Below the pieces are notes generated by a model that worked only from the letters and a program-made list of their open reading frames with translations, was not told where the DNA came from and ran no database searches. A stretch of DNA of 64,000 nucleotides from Streptosporangium sp. NBC_01495 (GTDB lineage Bacteria > Actinomycetota > Actinomycetes > Streptosporangiales > Streptosporangiaceae). The stretch is from the NCBI RefSeq assembly GCF_036250735.1, contig NZ_CP109430.1, positions 10,602,001 to 10,666,000 of the forward strand, in the 5' to 3' direction. Every line of letters starts with the position of its first letter. Position 1 is the stretch's first letter. This document shows, piece after piece, positions 7,621 through 16,486 of the stretch. The translations under genes and the position numbers were made by a program.

Positions 7621-8936
7621 CGTGGTTCCGCCCCTTGCGTCTCAGCCCGGTGAGCGACCTCGAGGTGACCGTCGTCGCCGTGCATCAGCCGGTCCCACTG
7701 CCGCCAGAACTCGCGGGCGGGAAGCTCGTCGGTCGTCTCCGGGACCTCCTTGTTCATACCGCGTGACAGATCCGAGTAGCGGACCGTGCGGTTGAGATAA
7801 CCCCGCTGGCACGACTCGACGATCTCGATGTCGTCGGGAGTGGCGAAGCCGGCGGGGCCGAGGAACGTCAGGTAGTGACTCTTGCGGAGTTCCCGGATGT
7901 CCGGATCCTCATCCTTGGGGGCCAGGGCGACCGAGGTGATGGCCATCTGGCCGGCGCCGACCGGGTCGATCTTGCGGATCGTGATCGCGATCGCGTCGAT
8001 GATCATCAGGTTGGGGAAGATCAGCACCGCACGATTGGTGCCGGTGATCCGTTCGGCGCGTTCGGCGCCGAACCGGTCGACGAACCGTGCGGCCGTCGCC
8101 TCGATCCGCGGCCGGACCTCGGCGCCGAACATCGGCGTCCAGTAGGCGAGCGGGCGGGCTGCCGCCGGTGGCAGCTCGTTGGCTCCATGCCCCAGTCCGA
8201 GGGCGCAGCCGAAGCCGCCTCGTCGTCGTGGTGGCACCGACCCCAGCGACTCCATGTAGCCGACGTAACGCTTGTGCAGGGCCCGGAAGTGGTAGATGTC
8301 GACGCTGTTCTCCATCATGAGCTTCCAGTTGGCCCGAGCCCCGTGGAGTTGCGCACCTTGGATCACCTCCATCCCGACCTCGGACTGGTCGTCGATCAGA
8401 TCGAGGTACTCCGTCGCACCCGCCAGGTACTCGGTCAAGGTGCGCGGCTGCTCCGGATCGAAGGTGGCGAACACGAAACCGCGGTAACTGTCACTATGGT
8501 GCCGCGCCAGGCCGAAGTCCGCCTTCCGAAAGCCCGGCCCGTACCCGTCCGGGATCGGGACCCCGACCAGGTCGCCCTGGTTGGAGAACGTCCAGTCGTG
8601 ATACGGGCACCGGAACGATCTGGCCTGCCCGGCCGGCTGCGAGCAGATCAGAGCCCCGCGGTGAGTGCAGCTGTTCGCGAACACCCGGATCACCCCGTCG
8701 GACCCGCGCGCCATGACCACCGGGCGCCCGCCGACGTCGCGTGCCACGTAGGAGCCCGGCCCGGGCACCTCCGATTCGTGACCGACGTACAACCAGCAGC
8801 GATCGAAGATCCTGGTCATCTCCCGTGCGGCCAGGTCGTCGTCGGTGTAGGCGCGGCGATCCACCCGGAACGAGAGGCGCTCAAGATCATCGATCACGAT
8901 CGGGTCGCCCACCGGCCGCTGCAGTTCGATCGTCAC
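7617..8936 (-). CDS. Aromatic-ring-hydroxylating dioxygenase alpha subunit (Rieske)
   Basis: A 439-residue catalytic subunit. The N-terminal Rieske [2Fe-2S] domain has the ligand pattern C-x-H ... C-x2-H in NSCTHRGALI and FRCPYHDW. The catalytic domain has the mononuclear iron facial-triad motif DIYHFRALHKRY. The enzyme would add both atoms of O2 to an aromatic ring or a related site. The GTG at 8936 overlaps the glycosyltransferase stop by 4 bp (GTGA), and an extended frame upstream lacks family similarity. The pairing with a glycosyltransferase rather than with ferredoxin/reductase genes is unusual for a catabolic dioxygenase operon. Confidence 0.93.
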   Translation of the reverse strand: MTIELQRPVGDPIVIDDLERLSFRVDRRAYTDDDLAAREMTRIFDRCWLYVGHESEVPGPGSYVARDVGGRPVVMARGSDGVIRVFANSCTHRGALICSQPAGQARSFRCPYHDWTFSNQGDLVGVPIPDGYGPGFRKADFGLARHHSDSYRGFVFATFDPEQPRTLTEYLAGATEYLDLIDDQSEVGMEVIQGAQLHGARANWKLMMENSVDIYHFRALHKRYVGYMESLGSVPPRRRGGFGCALGLGHGANELPPAAARPLAYWTPMFGAEVRPRIEATAARFVDRFGAERAERITGTNRAVLIFPNLMIIDAIAITIRKIDPVGAGQMAITSVALAPKDEDPDIRELRKSHYLTFLGPAGFATPDDIEIVESCQRGYLNRTVRYSDLSRGMNKEVPETTDELPAREFWRQWDRLMHGDDGHLEVAHRAETQGAEPR

Positions 8937-10099
8937 CGCTCCCCCTTTCGCCGTAGCGTCTCGACCGTGCTGATGACCAGCTCGGCCATGCGCACGGCAG
9001 AATCGCCGCACTCCGGCTGCGCGGCGCGCAGCCGGGCCCGGTAGTCCCGGGCGGGGTCGAGCAGATCGGTGACAGCGTCAGCGACCGCCTGCTCGGTGAC
9101 GCCGGCCGGCTCCAACGCCGTCCCGAAGCCCGCGCTACCCACGAAGTACGCCTGGACAGGCTGATCCACAGCCAGCGGGATCACCAGCATCGGTGTCGCG
9201 GCCCGGATCGACTCCGCCACGGAGTTGTATCCGCCATGGGTGATGAACACGTCGGCGCGCTCGAGCACCTCACGTTGCGGCAGATACGGGGCGGTGAGCA
9301 CTTCGTCGGGCAGCGCGAGCTCCTCGGCGAGATCTCCTACCGCGGCGATCACCTGTGCACCGGTCGCCGCCGCCCCGGTGATCACCGTGCGCAGCAGGTC
9401 CGGCCGCCGGTAGAAGATCGTGCCGAAGGAGACGTACACCACCGGGCGGTCGGGGTCGATCCGATCCAGGCCCGAGAAGGCGACCTCGTCGCCGCGGGTC
9501 CCCGCCGCACCCGGCAACCCGACCAGTTGCACACCGTCGTCGGTGACCGCGTCGTCCCCGACGAGAGCGGGAATCGTCGGCATCAAATTGAGAATCGGCG
9601 AACGCGCCGAATGAGTCCGGGTCGACCACAGCACCCCGTGCCCGGTCAGATAGTCGCCGACCTGCTCGTCGTACGGCCAGCGACCTCGTCGATGCTCGCT
9701 CGGGCATACTCCACCCAGGTTGGCCCAGATCATCCCGTACGGCACGCCGGACGCCTGTGCGCCGACCATGGCCGACGCCGTGACCGGCAGTGAATCGACG
9801 AGCACGAAGTCCGGCGCCGTCGCACGGAGCGCGTCAGCTGTCTGGTCTGCCACCGGCGACGACTGGAGCATCGGGCCGATCTTCGCCGGGTCGCCGCTCC
9901 ACGGCGCCATCTCGACCTGCCCGATCACGTCGACCTGCGCCTTGCCCAAGGCCTCGCGACGCTGCTCGTCGAGCGCGCCACCGTCCGCGGACAACAGCAG
10001 CAGCGCGACCTCACTGCCGGCGTTTTGGAGCGCATTGACCACCGGGATATACGGGTTCAGGTGACCATGCTGAGTCGTGGTGAGGAGGGCGACGCGCAT
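8933..10099 (-). CDS. MGT/UGT-type (GT1) glycosyltransferase
   Basis: A 388-residue GT-B fold glycosyltransferase of the macrolide/flavonoid UGT-like group. The N-terminus RVALLTTTQHGHLNPYIPVV holds the acceptor-site His12-type motif. The C-terminal donor domain holds VVYVSFGTIF and the signature PQREVLERADVFITHGGYNS with PMLVIPLAVDQPVQA. It would transfer a sugar from a nucleotide donor to a small lipophilic acceptor. It is the first gene of a six-gene operon (10099 down to 4970) with short overlaps. The likely acceptor is the aromatic or hydroxylated product of the same operon, or a protective glycoside. Confidence 0.92.
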   Translation of the reverse strand: MRVALLTTTQHGHLNPYIPVVNALQNAGSEVALLLLSADGGALDEQRREALGKAQVDVIGQVEMAPWSGDPAKIGPMLQSSPVADQTADALRATAPDFVLVDSLPVTASAMVGAQASGVPYGMIWANLGGVCPSEHRRGRWPYDEQVGDYLTGHGVLWSTRTHSARSPILNLMPTIPALVGDDAVTDDGVQLVGLPGAAGTRGDEVAFSGLDRIDPDRPVVYVSFGTIFYRRPDLLRTVITGAAATGAQVIAAVGDLAEELALPDEVLTAPYLPQREVLERADVFITHGGYNSVAESIRAATPMLVIPLAVDQPVQAYFVGSAGFGTALEPAGVTEQAVADAVTDLLDPARDYRARLRAAQPECGDSAVRMAELVISTVETLRRKGER

Positions 10100-10799
10100 C
10101 AGATCTCCGATCCATCGAAAGAAGACGACCAGGCCGACTCAAGATCTGGCTCTGGATGCACCACAGCAGCCACGACCGCGACACCCCCCTGCCTTCGGAA
10201 ACGAGTCGAGACGGCGACGCACGAACGGCGGAACTCCGCCCCCGGACAGGCGAGAACGCCCGGCAGGCGAAAGGGACCGTCGACGTCCAGGTACTGCTAA
10301 GGGGCTCTACGCATTTCCCACCCTCGCTGAGGGGACACATCGATCGACGCTATTCGGAACAACCTCGAAAACAACCGGGTTCACCACCTGCCCCAGGCAG
10401 TTTCGCAAAGCCTGCCGGGATGTGCAATCGATCTCAACGCCTCGCAACTGTCACCTACCACCACTATGTTGGACGCAACTTCGTCAAGGACGGCTATGGG
10501 AGTCTTACGCGACAGATGAGCGTCCCGCGACAGAGTCAGTGCCCGCTCAGTAGGCGATACCGAGGTCACCCAATTTCCCGTCCGCGAAACATTTGCGAAA
10601 TAATCAAGAACGGTTCAAGCGCGGTCTCAGCCATAGCCGCGGATCGACAGACCTGAGCGGCGCTGATCGCAACCGCTCTCCCAACGGGGGTGTCTTTTCG
10701 AGTCCTATGGCAGAGCCGTGACGATCGCTGACCTCGGTAGCCGCCGTTGACTGCTGGGGCGATCGATGCCAGGCCCCTCCTTCGCCTGCCCTCGCCGGG
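10100..10799. other. 700-bp intergenic region, no gene seen
   Basis: This stretch lies between the glycosyltransferase start and the M28 peptidase stop. Open frames exist on both strands but none has a convincing start, codon bias or family similarity, and it is somewhat less GC-rich than its flanks. It should contain the promoter of the dioxygenase operon at its left end. No regulator gene for that operon is present here. Confidence 0.4.
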
Positions 10800-12236
10800 T
10801 CAGGAAGGCACGGGGAAGCCGGCGGGGCTGCGGTGCCCAGCTCTGTCGACGGCCCGTACACCGAAGAAGACATTGTCCTTGGACAGGTCGATGCGCACTT
10901 CGGCGACGTCGCCGACCGGGATGACGTGGGTCCAGTCGGGGCCGGTGGTCTCGCGCCAGACGATTTCGTAGCCGGCGAGGTCGGGTTCGGTGCCGCGGGT
11001 CCAGACGAGGTCGGTGTCGTTGGTGAGCTGGTTGGTGCGGACCTTGACGTCCTTGGGCGTGCCGGGGGCCTGGGCGAGTGACCAGAGGGTTGCGGCGTTG
11101 ACGCGGGCGACGCGAGCGATGTAGGCGAAGTCGCAGAACTCGGGGAGGTCGCCGAACTGTTTGCCGTTCTCGACGCGTACGTCCTGGTGCTGGTGGTCGA
11201 AGTTCTCGTTGGGTTCGGTGAAGCGGGCGGCGGGATAGCCCTGTTCGAGGAAGCCGATGTGGTCTCCGCCGCGCAGGTAACGGTCACGGCGGTAGATGAT
11301 CCGGACGTTCATGCCGGTGGCATCGTTGTCGGCGACGTTCGTGACGAAACGGGCGAGCTGGCGGGCGGGCGAGTCGTTCTCGCCGCCGACCGAGCGGCGG
11401 GTGTTCGCCTGAGCGGGGGTCTCGGCAGTGGGCACGCCCTCGGCGAAGAGCCGGACGGTGCGGGGATCGCGGGTGCCGTCGTCGGCGGTGCTGCTGCCGA
11501 CGATGTCGTTGGTGAACATCGCCTGCACATCGGCGGACGCGGCCTTGTACTGCCCGGCCATGTACCTCGCGCCGTACAGGTTTTGCTCCTCCCCCGCGAC
11601 GGCCGCGAAGACGATGGTGGCCTTGGGCCGGCGGGTGGCCATGACGCGGGCGAGTTCCATGGCGACGGCCACGCCGGAGGCGTCGTCGTTGGCGCCCGGC
11701 GCGTCCGCTGTGGCGTTCATGACGTCGGTGACCCGTGAGTCGTAGTGGCCTGACACCACGTATATCCGGTCAGGGGTGACGGAGCCGCGCAGGGTGGCGA
11801 CGACGTTGGTGATGAGGGTGGCGGTGGGGATCCGGGAGGCGGGCTGCTGGATGTAGGACTGCAGCTCGACGGCCATCTGCCCGCCGGACGCCGCGGCGTA
11901 CTTCTTCATCTCGGCGAAGATCCAGTCGCGGGCGGCGCCGATACCGCGGTTCGGATCGTCCTGGGCAGAGAGGGTGTGCCTGGTGCCGAAGCTCACGAGC
12001 TTGCGGATGGTGGCCTCGATGCGTCGCTCGTCGATGTCTCGTAGCAGAGCGCGCAGTTCGGCGTCGGGGTGTTGCTTGGTGACGGGCCGACCGGGACCGG
12101 CTGGGCGAGCCGAGCCCGCTGCTGCCGCCGGGCCTCCGTCGAGGGTCACTCCTGCGGTTACCGCCGCGGCCGCGGAGACGGAGAGGAAGGTACGACGGCT
12201 GGCTTTACTGGGGAGTTGAGAATCTTTGTCATCCAC
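10800..12236 (-). CDS. Tat-exported M28-family zinc aminopeptidase
   Basis: A 478-residue secreted metallopeptidase. A twin-arginine signal (SRRTFLSVSAAAAVTAGV) is followed by an Ala-rich cleavage region near residue 40. The M28 zinc ligands are visible in order: SGHYDSR (His, Asp), GANDDASG (bridging Asp), AGEEQ (catalytic and ligand Glu), TNDIVG (Asp) and NFDHQHQDV (His). The last ~90 residues resemble a fibronectin-III-like domain. It would release N-terminal amino acids outside the cell. It diverges from the YcaO locus; a role in processing the nearby peptide is possible but speculative. Confidence 0.9.
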   Translation of the reverse strand: MDDKDSQLPSKASRRTFLSVSAAAAVTAGVTLDGGPAAAAGSARPAGPGRPVTKQHPDAELRALLRDIDERRIEATIRKLVSFGTRHTLSAQDDPNRGIGAARDWIFAEMKKYAAASGGQMAVELQSYIQQPASRIPTATLITNVVATLRGSVTPDRIYVVSGHYDSRVTDVMNATADAPGANDDASGVAVAMELARVMATRRPKATIVFAAVAGEEQNLYGARYMAGQYKAASADVQAMFTNDIVGSSTADDGTRDPRTVRLFAEGVPTAETPAQANTRRSVGGENDSPARQLARFVTNVADNDATGMNVRIIYRRDRYLRGGDHIGFLEQGYPAARFTEPNENFDHQHQDVRVENGKQFGDLPEFCDFAYIARVARVNAATLWSLAQAPGTPKDVKVRTNQLTNDTDLVWTRGTEPDLAGYEIVWRETTGPDWTHVIPVGDVAEVRIDLSKDNVFFGVRAVDRAGHRSPAGFPVPS

Positions 12237-12780
12237 ATAGTGGGTTTATCCGGACATAGAAGGTTTGTCCATGCCCAATATGCCGCGCTTCCGGCGCCCC
12301 TGGGTACCGCATCGAGGGGAGGCGTTGGCGGGCAGCCCCGGTTCGGCACTCGCTCTCCTGTCGTAGGTGATGGCCTCCGCCTACGATGAAAGATCAGCAT
12401 GCGAGCCGCTGTCGTCGACCGGTCACGCCGAACGACGTGCAGCGGCTTGTACGGCAACACCGCCCATCACAAACGATCATGATGCTGGTGGCCGTTCTCG
12501 TGCCCGCGGGCATCTCCGCGATCACCACAGCCTCAAGATCCCGATCTATGGCTGCCGTAACTGATCAAGGAGTGCCGAAGAGCCGGCTGACGACCACGAA
12601 GCCGCAAGTCAGTCCCTACGGCGAATAACGAAACCCTTCAGGCAGGGATGTGGAGGCGTGTATCGATCATCTCCAAACGGAGGATTTTAGGATCTTTTGC
12701 AATGTATGCACCGCTTATGGTGTTCGCTGGACCTGTTCCTGGGCATTTCGAGCACACTTGCATGAGGGGAGGTGAGCCTC
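12237..12780. other. Intergenic region upstream of the YcaO locus
   Basis: This 544-bp region separates two divergent transcription units and carries no supportable gene. It is AT-richer near 12660-12720, where TTGCAA and TTATGGT (about 12697 and 12715) could be a weak -35/-10 pair for the small-peptide gene. The right end is a strong Shine-Dalgarno sequence, GAGGGGAGGTGA, at 12764-12775. Confidence 0.4.
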
Positions 12781-12903
12781 ATGGGTCACGGTGTGGACTA
12801 TATGAAATCCGAGTCGCTGGACAGAAGCGGTCAGGAACTGACCGAAGCCGAACGGGAGCAGCTGGAAGAACTGCTTCGCGCGGCGAAGGCCGGCAGTAAG
12901 TAG
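12781..12903 (+). CDS. Candidate RiPP precursor peptide (40 aa) beside YcaO
   Basis: A 40-codon gene with an excellent Shine-Dalgarno sequence (GAGGGGAGGTGA) a few bases before its ATG, followed by TAG TAG. The peptide begins MGHGVDYMKSESLDRSG and continues into a strongly acidic amphipathic helix (LTEAEREQLEELLRAAKAG) ending SK. It has no Cys and no signal peptide. The standalone YcaO gene starts 93 bp downstream on the same strand with nothing between. The layout of a short N-terminal segment followed by a helical acidic tail resembles the core-plus-follower design of bottromycin precursors, but a conventional leader with C-terminal core cannot be excluded. Function is inferred from context. 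Confidence 0.55.
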   Translation: MGHGVDYMKSESLDRSGQELTEAEREQLEELLRAAKAGSK

Positions 12904-12996
12904 TAGATGCGGAAACCGAACACTGGGCATGGGACGGCATCTCCCGTGCCCACTGTCTTTTGTCGGCATGAATCGGCGACAAGAGGAAACAGGGAA

Positions 12997-14298
12997 ATGG
13001 AGTCGAAAGCAGAGCGTATGTGTGGTCCGCCATTCGAGGTGGAGCGCGCGGTACCACTGCTGGAGGCCATGAAGCGGGTGATGGTCGCGCTGGCGGAACT
13101 GGGCTTGGAGCCGGAGCTCACCGATTTGGGCCAGGACGGCGATCCGACCGCCTGGTCGTGCCGGATGCTCACCGACGACGGAGCCATGCCGCCGATGGCC
13201 CGGGGGATGGGCAAGGGGCGGCGCGAGGAAGCGCGCGTGGGAGCGCTTTATGAGGCGCTCGAGCACTACCTCACCGGCCCGGCCTTGTTCGACCCCACAG
13301 CCGTGGAGCTGGCTGAGTCCGCTCAGATCGCGGTCGGGCCGCTGCGGAATGAGGCCTGCAGCGTACTGCTGGCCCAGACACCCGCCCAGCATCTGGCCTG
13401 CCACCGCTATCACCCCGTGGGAGGAGGACGGGAAGCGCTGGTGCCGCTGTTCTTGTCGGCCCCCTGGTATGTCGAGACCCATGCCGGTCAGCTGCGCGAG
13501 CAGATCGCGGACACCTACGGTTACGGCCATCTGATGCGCTACAGCTGCAACAGCGGCTCGGCCGTCGGCGTCACCGCGGACGAAGCGCTGCTGCACGCCC
13601 TCAACGAGACCATCGAGCGCGACGCCTTGTCCCTACTTCTGGTGCGGGCCTTCCTGTGCACAGCCGACTTCCGGCCCACCGTGATCGATCCGGCCACTCT
13701 CCCCGGCGAGCTGGCGCACGCCTACTCGGCGGCCGAGCAGCTCATCGGCTCCCCGGTGTATCTGCTGGATATCATCAGCGACCTCGGGGTGCCCACCATG
13801 CTCGCCTACACCGCCCCCACCCTCCACCACCCACACCGGCGCGGCGTCGGCACCTCACTCAGCCCCGGCTACGCCGCCTGGCGCGCTCTCACCGAACTCC
13901 TCCAGACCACCTTGGGGGAAACCCTGTCGTGGTCCGACGCCCCACTCCGCGGTGAACTCGCGGGGCTCACCGCCTATCCCGCCCTGCACGCGTGCGGGCG
14001 GTTCGACCTCACCGACCACCTGCGCGGCGCCCTCACAATCCCCTTCACCTCGACCGGTAGGGCGCCCGATCACCCCCATGCGCAGCTGCACAAGCTGATC
14101 GCCATCCTGGCCGCACACGGCTACACGCCCTACCATCGCACGGTGGCCACACTTCCAGGCGCGATCACCGCCGTACACGCGATCGTGCCTGGCTTGGAAC
14201 GTTTCATGCTGATCACGGACGGCAACCTCGTCCTGCCCGGCCCCCGTGGACAGGCCACTGTTCGAGGCCACGGAGGCTGGACTGCTCCTCAACGGTGA
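12997..14298 (+). CDS. Standalone YcaO-domain cyclodehydratase-like protein
   Basis: A 433-residue YcaO enzyme. The ATP-binding signatures are present: GKGRREEARVGALYEALEHY at residues 72-91, SCNSGSAVGVTADEALLHAL around 183-202 followed by NETIERD, and SLSPGYAAWRALTELLQTTL near 287-306. YcaO proteins activate a peptide backbone amide with ATP to form azolines, thioamides or macroamidines. Neither an ocin-ThiF partner nor TfuA is encoded nearby, so this is the standalone type known from bottromycin-like pathways. I start at the ATG preceded by AGAGGAA; an earlier in-frame ATG at 12907 lacks a good ribosome site. The C-terminus lacks the Pro-rich end seen in azoline-forming members. Confidence 0.88.
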   Translation: MESKAERMCGPPFEVERAVPLLEAMKRVMVALAELGLEPELTDLGQDGDPTAWSCRMLTDDGAMPPMARGMGKGRREEARVGALYEALEHYLTGPALFDPTAVELAESAQIAVGPLRNEACSVLLAQTPAQHLACHRYHPVGGGREALVPLFLSAPWYVETHAGQLREQIADTYGYGHLMRYSCNSGSAVGVTADEALLHALNETIERDALSLLLVRAFLCTADFRPTVIDPATLPGELAHAYSAAEQLIGSPVYLLDIISDLGVPTMLAYTAPTLHHPHRRGVGTSLSPGYAAWRALTELLQTTLGETLSWSDAPLRGELAGLTAYPALHACGRFDLTDHLRGALTIPFTSTGRAPDHPHAQLHKLIAILAAHGYTPYHRTVATLPGAITAVHAIVPGLERFMLITDGNLVLPGPRGQATVRGHGGWTAPQR

Positions 14299-14586
14299 CC
14301 ACCCGAGGTCTACCGTCCGGCCAAGGACGGCTGGGGCGACCATGGCTGAAGATCGTCTGGGTGATGCTGGGGGCGGCCTTTGTCTGGCGGGCAGCAGATT
14401 TGCGAAGGATTGGGAACGGGCGGAGCTAAATCCCCTAGCTGATGAATCGCCACAGCATGCACGGTGGCAGTAGGGAAGACAGCCAGGCCAGCCGGTGGAC
14501 CAGGCTTCCTCGGTGTCGTGTACAGCTCTGCTGACTGCGACAGGTGTGCCTCACCCCCCACGTGAGTGGAGGGGAAGGGAGGGCAG

Positions 14587-16272
14587 ATGAGAGAACCCGT
14601 CCCCGTATCTCAGATCACTCCCGACGATGGGGTGCACCAACTACTTAAGTTCTACGATCGGGCGATGCTGCAGGCAACCTCGTTGCCGTTGATCGAGTGG
14701 CTGCCCTGTCGTCCTTCCCGGTGGCGGCTCCTCCGACCGTTTTCCCGGTTGCCACGGCTGACCTTGGGCACGCGGACGCTGATTATCTGGCATATTGACC
14801 GATCTCTCTCTGCGCTTGGGCGTCGTTACACGGCCCGAGAGGCTCTCGGCACGCCCTCGGCCAAGCCGACAGAAGACCGCGACACATGCATGCGGTACCG
14901 CGAGTCCCTGCCGCTCGGACGATACAAGTGGATGATGATCGGCTTCGCAGTGCCGGCGCTGTTCCTCACCGCGCTGCTCATCGAGGAGGCCAGTCACTGG
15001 ACGTCGGATGGGAGGAAGCTCAAGGAGCTCCTAGCGATGATGCTCGTGTTCTTTGCCACCGGTTCGCGGTCGGCCGATATGGAGAAGGTCGTCACCAAGG
15101 CCTTCGAGCTGGGGATCACCGGCCTGCTGACATCGCTGGCGATCGTGTTGATCGGCGGCTACGTGCTGACCCGGCCGTTCGTTCCGGCCTTTCGGCTCAA
15201 GCGTCAGATCCTCAACCTCTCTGATCGGGACGATCGCGACGTTCGTGAGTCAGCGAGTAGCTGGCACGTCACCAAGTCGGTCGGGGCCTACCAGCAGGAG
15301 CGGAAGGTCTTCGCCGATCTCGGCTACCGGCCACCCCGGGAGTTCCCACTCGATCTTGTGGTCCTGATCTTCCCAGTCGTCTGCCTGACAGTAGCGGCGG
15401 TAGCTCTGGCATCGAGTGCGTCTGCCCCGATGACCATTCGGCCGTGGTGGGCCCTGTGGCTTGCAGGTTTGGCCGTTCTACGTACGGTGTGGCTGTGGTC
15501 GGTCTGGCGTGGCCGCCAAGACCAGGACCGGACGCCACCTGTGGTCGGCATCGCAAAAGGCACTGGCCGCTATGTGGAGTCCCGGCCCTTCACCGAAGCC
15601 GCGGCACTGCCGCTTCTGCTCCTTGCGACCCCCTGGCTGTATCCACTGCTGGGGGCGATCCCCTTCCATCGCTTCACCCTGACCGCAGACCGATTACGTG
15701 CAGCGGCAGCCACACACAACGGACGCCCCCCACGTGGCGGTCGGCCCCTGCTGGCAGCTGCGGCTTTCACCATCGCCACACTGATCTATATTCCGGTCCG
15801 TTTCGTGTGGGAGCCGCCCAGGCATCTCGAGGTAGCAGCTGGGGCTTTGGCCGTCGCCGTACCGATCGTTATTCTGGTCCTCCACCTGTGGCGGTTGGCC
15901 GGGCTTCTCAATGTCGGCGAGTCAGCGCGCCGTCGGTACCGGAGGTGTGCTGCCGTGGCCTGCCCCCTCCTGCTGGTCCTGCTGGTCCTGCTGGTCTTGA
16001 AGAAGATGAATATATGGGAGCTGGCACCACAGAAAGTAGCGCCGGCTGCTCTTGCGTCCCTCGCCGCCGGCATTGTTGCGCTGTATGTGCTGCTCATAGG
16101 AGCGATCCAACGGTGCCAAAACCGTCTCGTGGCAGAAGAAGGCCTGACCGTACCGGTCTCGAACGGTATCTGTGAGGGCAGCACTGCTCTCGATCGGGCA
16201 TTGACATCTTCATACGAAGCTCTCGCACGCTCAGGCCCGGTCGATCATCTGGCCCCGCCTCGCCATCAGTGA
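14587..16272 (+). CDS. Large multi-pass membrane protein downstream of YcaO
   Basis: A 561-residue membrane protein of unknown family. The first ~115 residues are soluble; about nine to ten hydrophobic segments follow, for example IGFAVPALFLTALLI, LTSLAIVLIGGYVL, VVCLTVAAVALASS and LLLVLLVLLVLKK. Charged cytoplasmic loops lie between them (LNLSDRDDRDVRESA). No ABC, MFS or peptidase motif is seen. I prefer the ATG at 14587, preceded by GGAGGGGAAGGGAGGG, over a GTG 21 bp upstream. It follows YcaO by 288 bp on the same strand and could be the exporter or immunity protein of the locus, but that is only context. Confidence 0.6.
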   Translation: MREPVPVSQITPDDGVHQLLKFYDRAMLQATSLPLIEWLPCRPSRWRLLRPFSRLPRLTLGTRTLIIWHIDRSLSALGRRYTAREALGTPSAKPTEDRDTCMRYRESLPLGRYKWMMIGFAVPALFLTALLIEEASHWTSDGRKLKELLAMMLVFFATGSRSADMEKVVTKAFELGITGLLTSLAIVLIGGYVLTRPFVPAFRLKRQILNLSDRDDRDVRESASSWHVTKSVGAYQQERKVFADLGYRPPREFPLDLVVLIFPVVCLTVAAVALASSASAPMTIRPWWALWLAGLAVLRTVWLWSVWRGRQDQDRTPPVVGIAKGTGRYVESRPFTEAAALPLLLLATPWLYPLLGAIPFHRFTLTADRLRAAAATHNGRPPRGGRPLLAAAAFTIATLIYIPVRFVWEPPRHLEVAAGALAVAVPIVILVLHLWRLAGLLNVGESARRRYRRCAAVACPLLLVLLVLLVLKKMNIWELAPQKVAPAALASLAAGIVALYVLLIGAIQRCQNRLVAEEGLTVPVSNGICEGSTALDRALTSSYEALARSGPVDHLAPPRHQ

Positions 16273-16279
16273 GTCGGCG

Positions 16280-16477
16280 TCAAGTGTCGGGCCAGTCGCC
16301 ACGGCCCGTGCAGGTGCTCATCAAGTACCGTCCGGGCGATGCGATCGACGCGGTGGCCAACAATGCGGGTTCTTGTGGGGCGAAGTCCGGGTCGTGGCTG
16401 GTGGTCCAGGAGCGGGCGCGGCGCCGGCGTACCCCTTCGGCCTGCAAGATCCGCCGCACCTGCGAGCGCGCCACCAC
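16280..16477 (-). pseudogene. IS630-family transposase fragment
   Basis: On the minus strand the sequence VARSQVRRILQAEGVRRRR and then SWTTSHDPDFAP matches the region just before the catalytic domain of IS630-family transposases. After DFAP the family continuation appears in another frame (TRTRIVG), and both ends of the gene are missing. It is a frameshifted relic between the membrane-protein gene and the left end of the IS5-family element. Confidence 0.7.
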
Positions 16478-16486
16478 AATGCATTA

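Noticed and set aside
10156..10656. 166-codon ORF in the 700-bp gap
   Set aside because: Composition is Arg/Ser/Pro-rich and shadow-like, with no ribosome site and no recognisable motif.
12386..12628. 80-codon ORF upstream of the small peptide
   Set aside because: No Shine-Dalgarno sequence, no family resemblance, and overlapping open frames on both strands of equal quality.
14342..14473. 43-codon ORF between YcaO and the membrane protein
   Set aside because: The ribosome site is weak and the sequence shows neither precursor features nor repeats. It is worth noting only because of the RiPP context.
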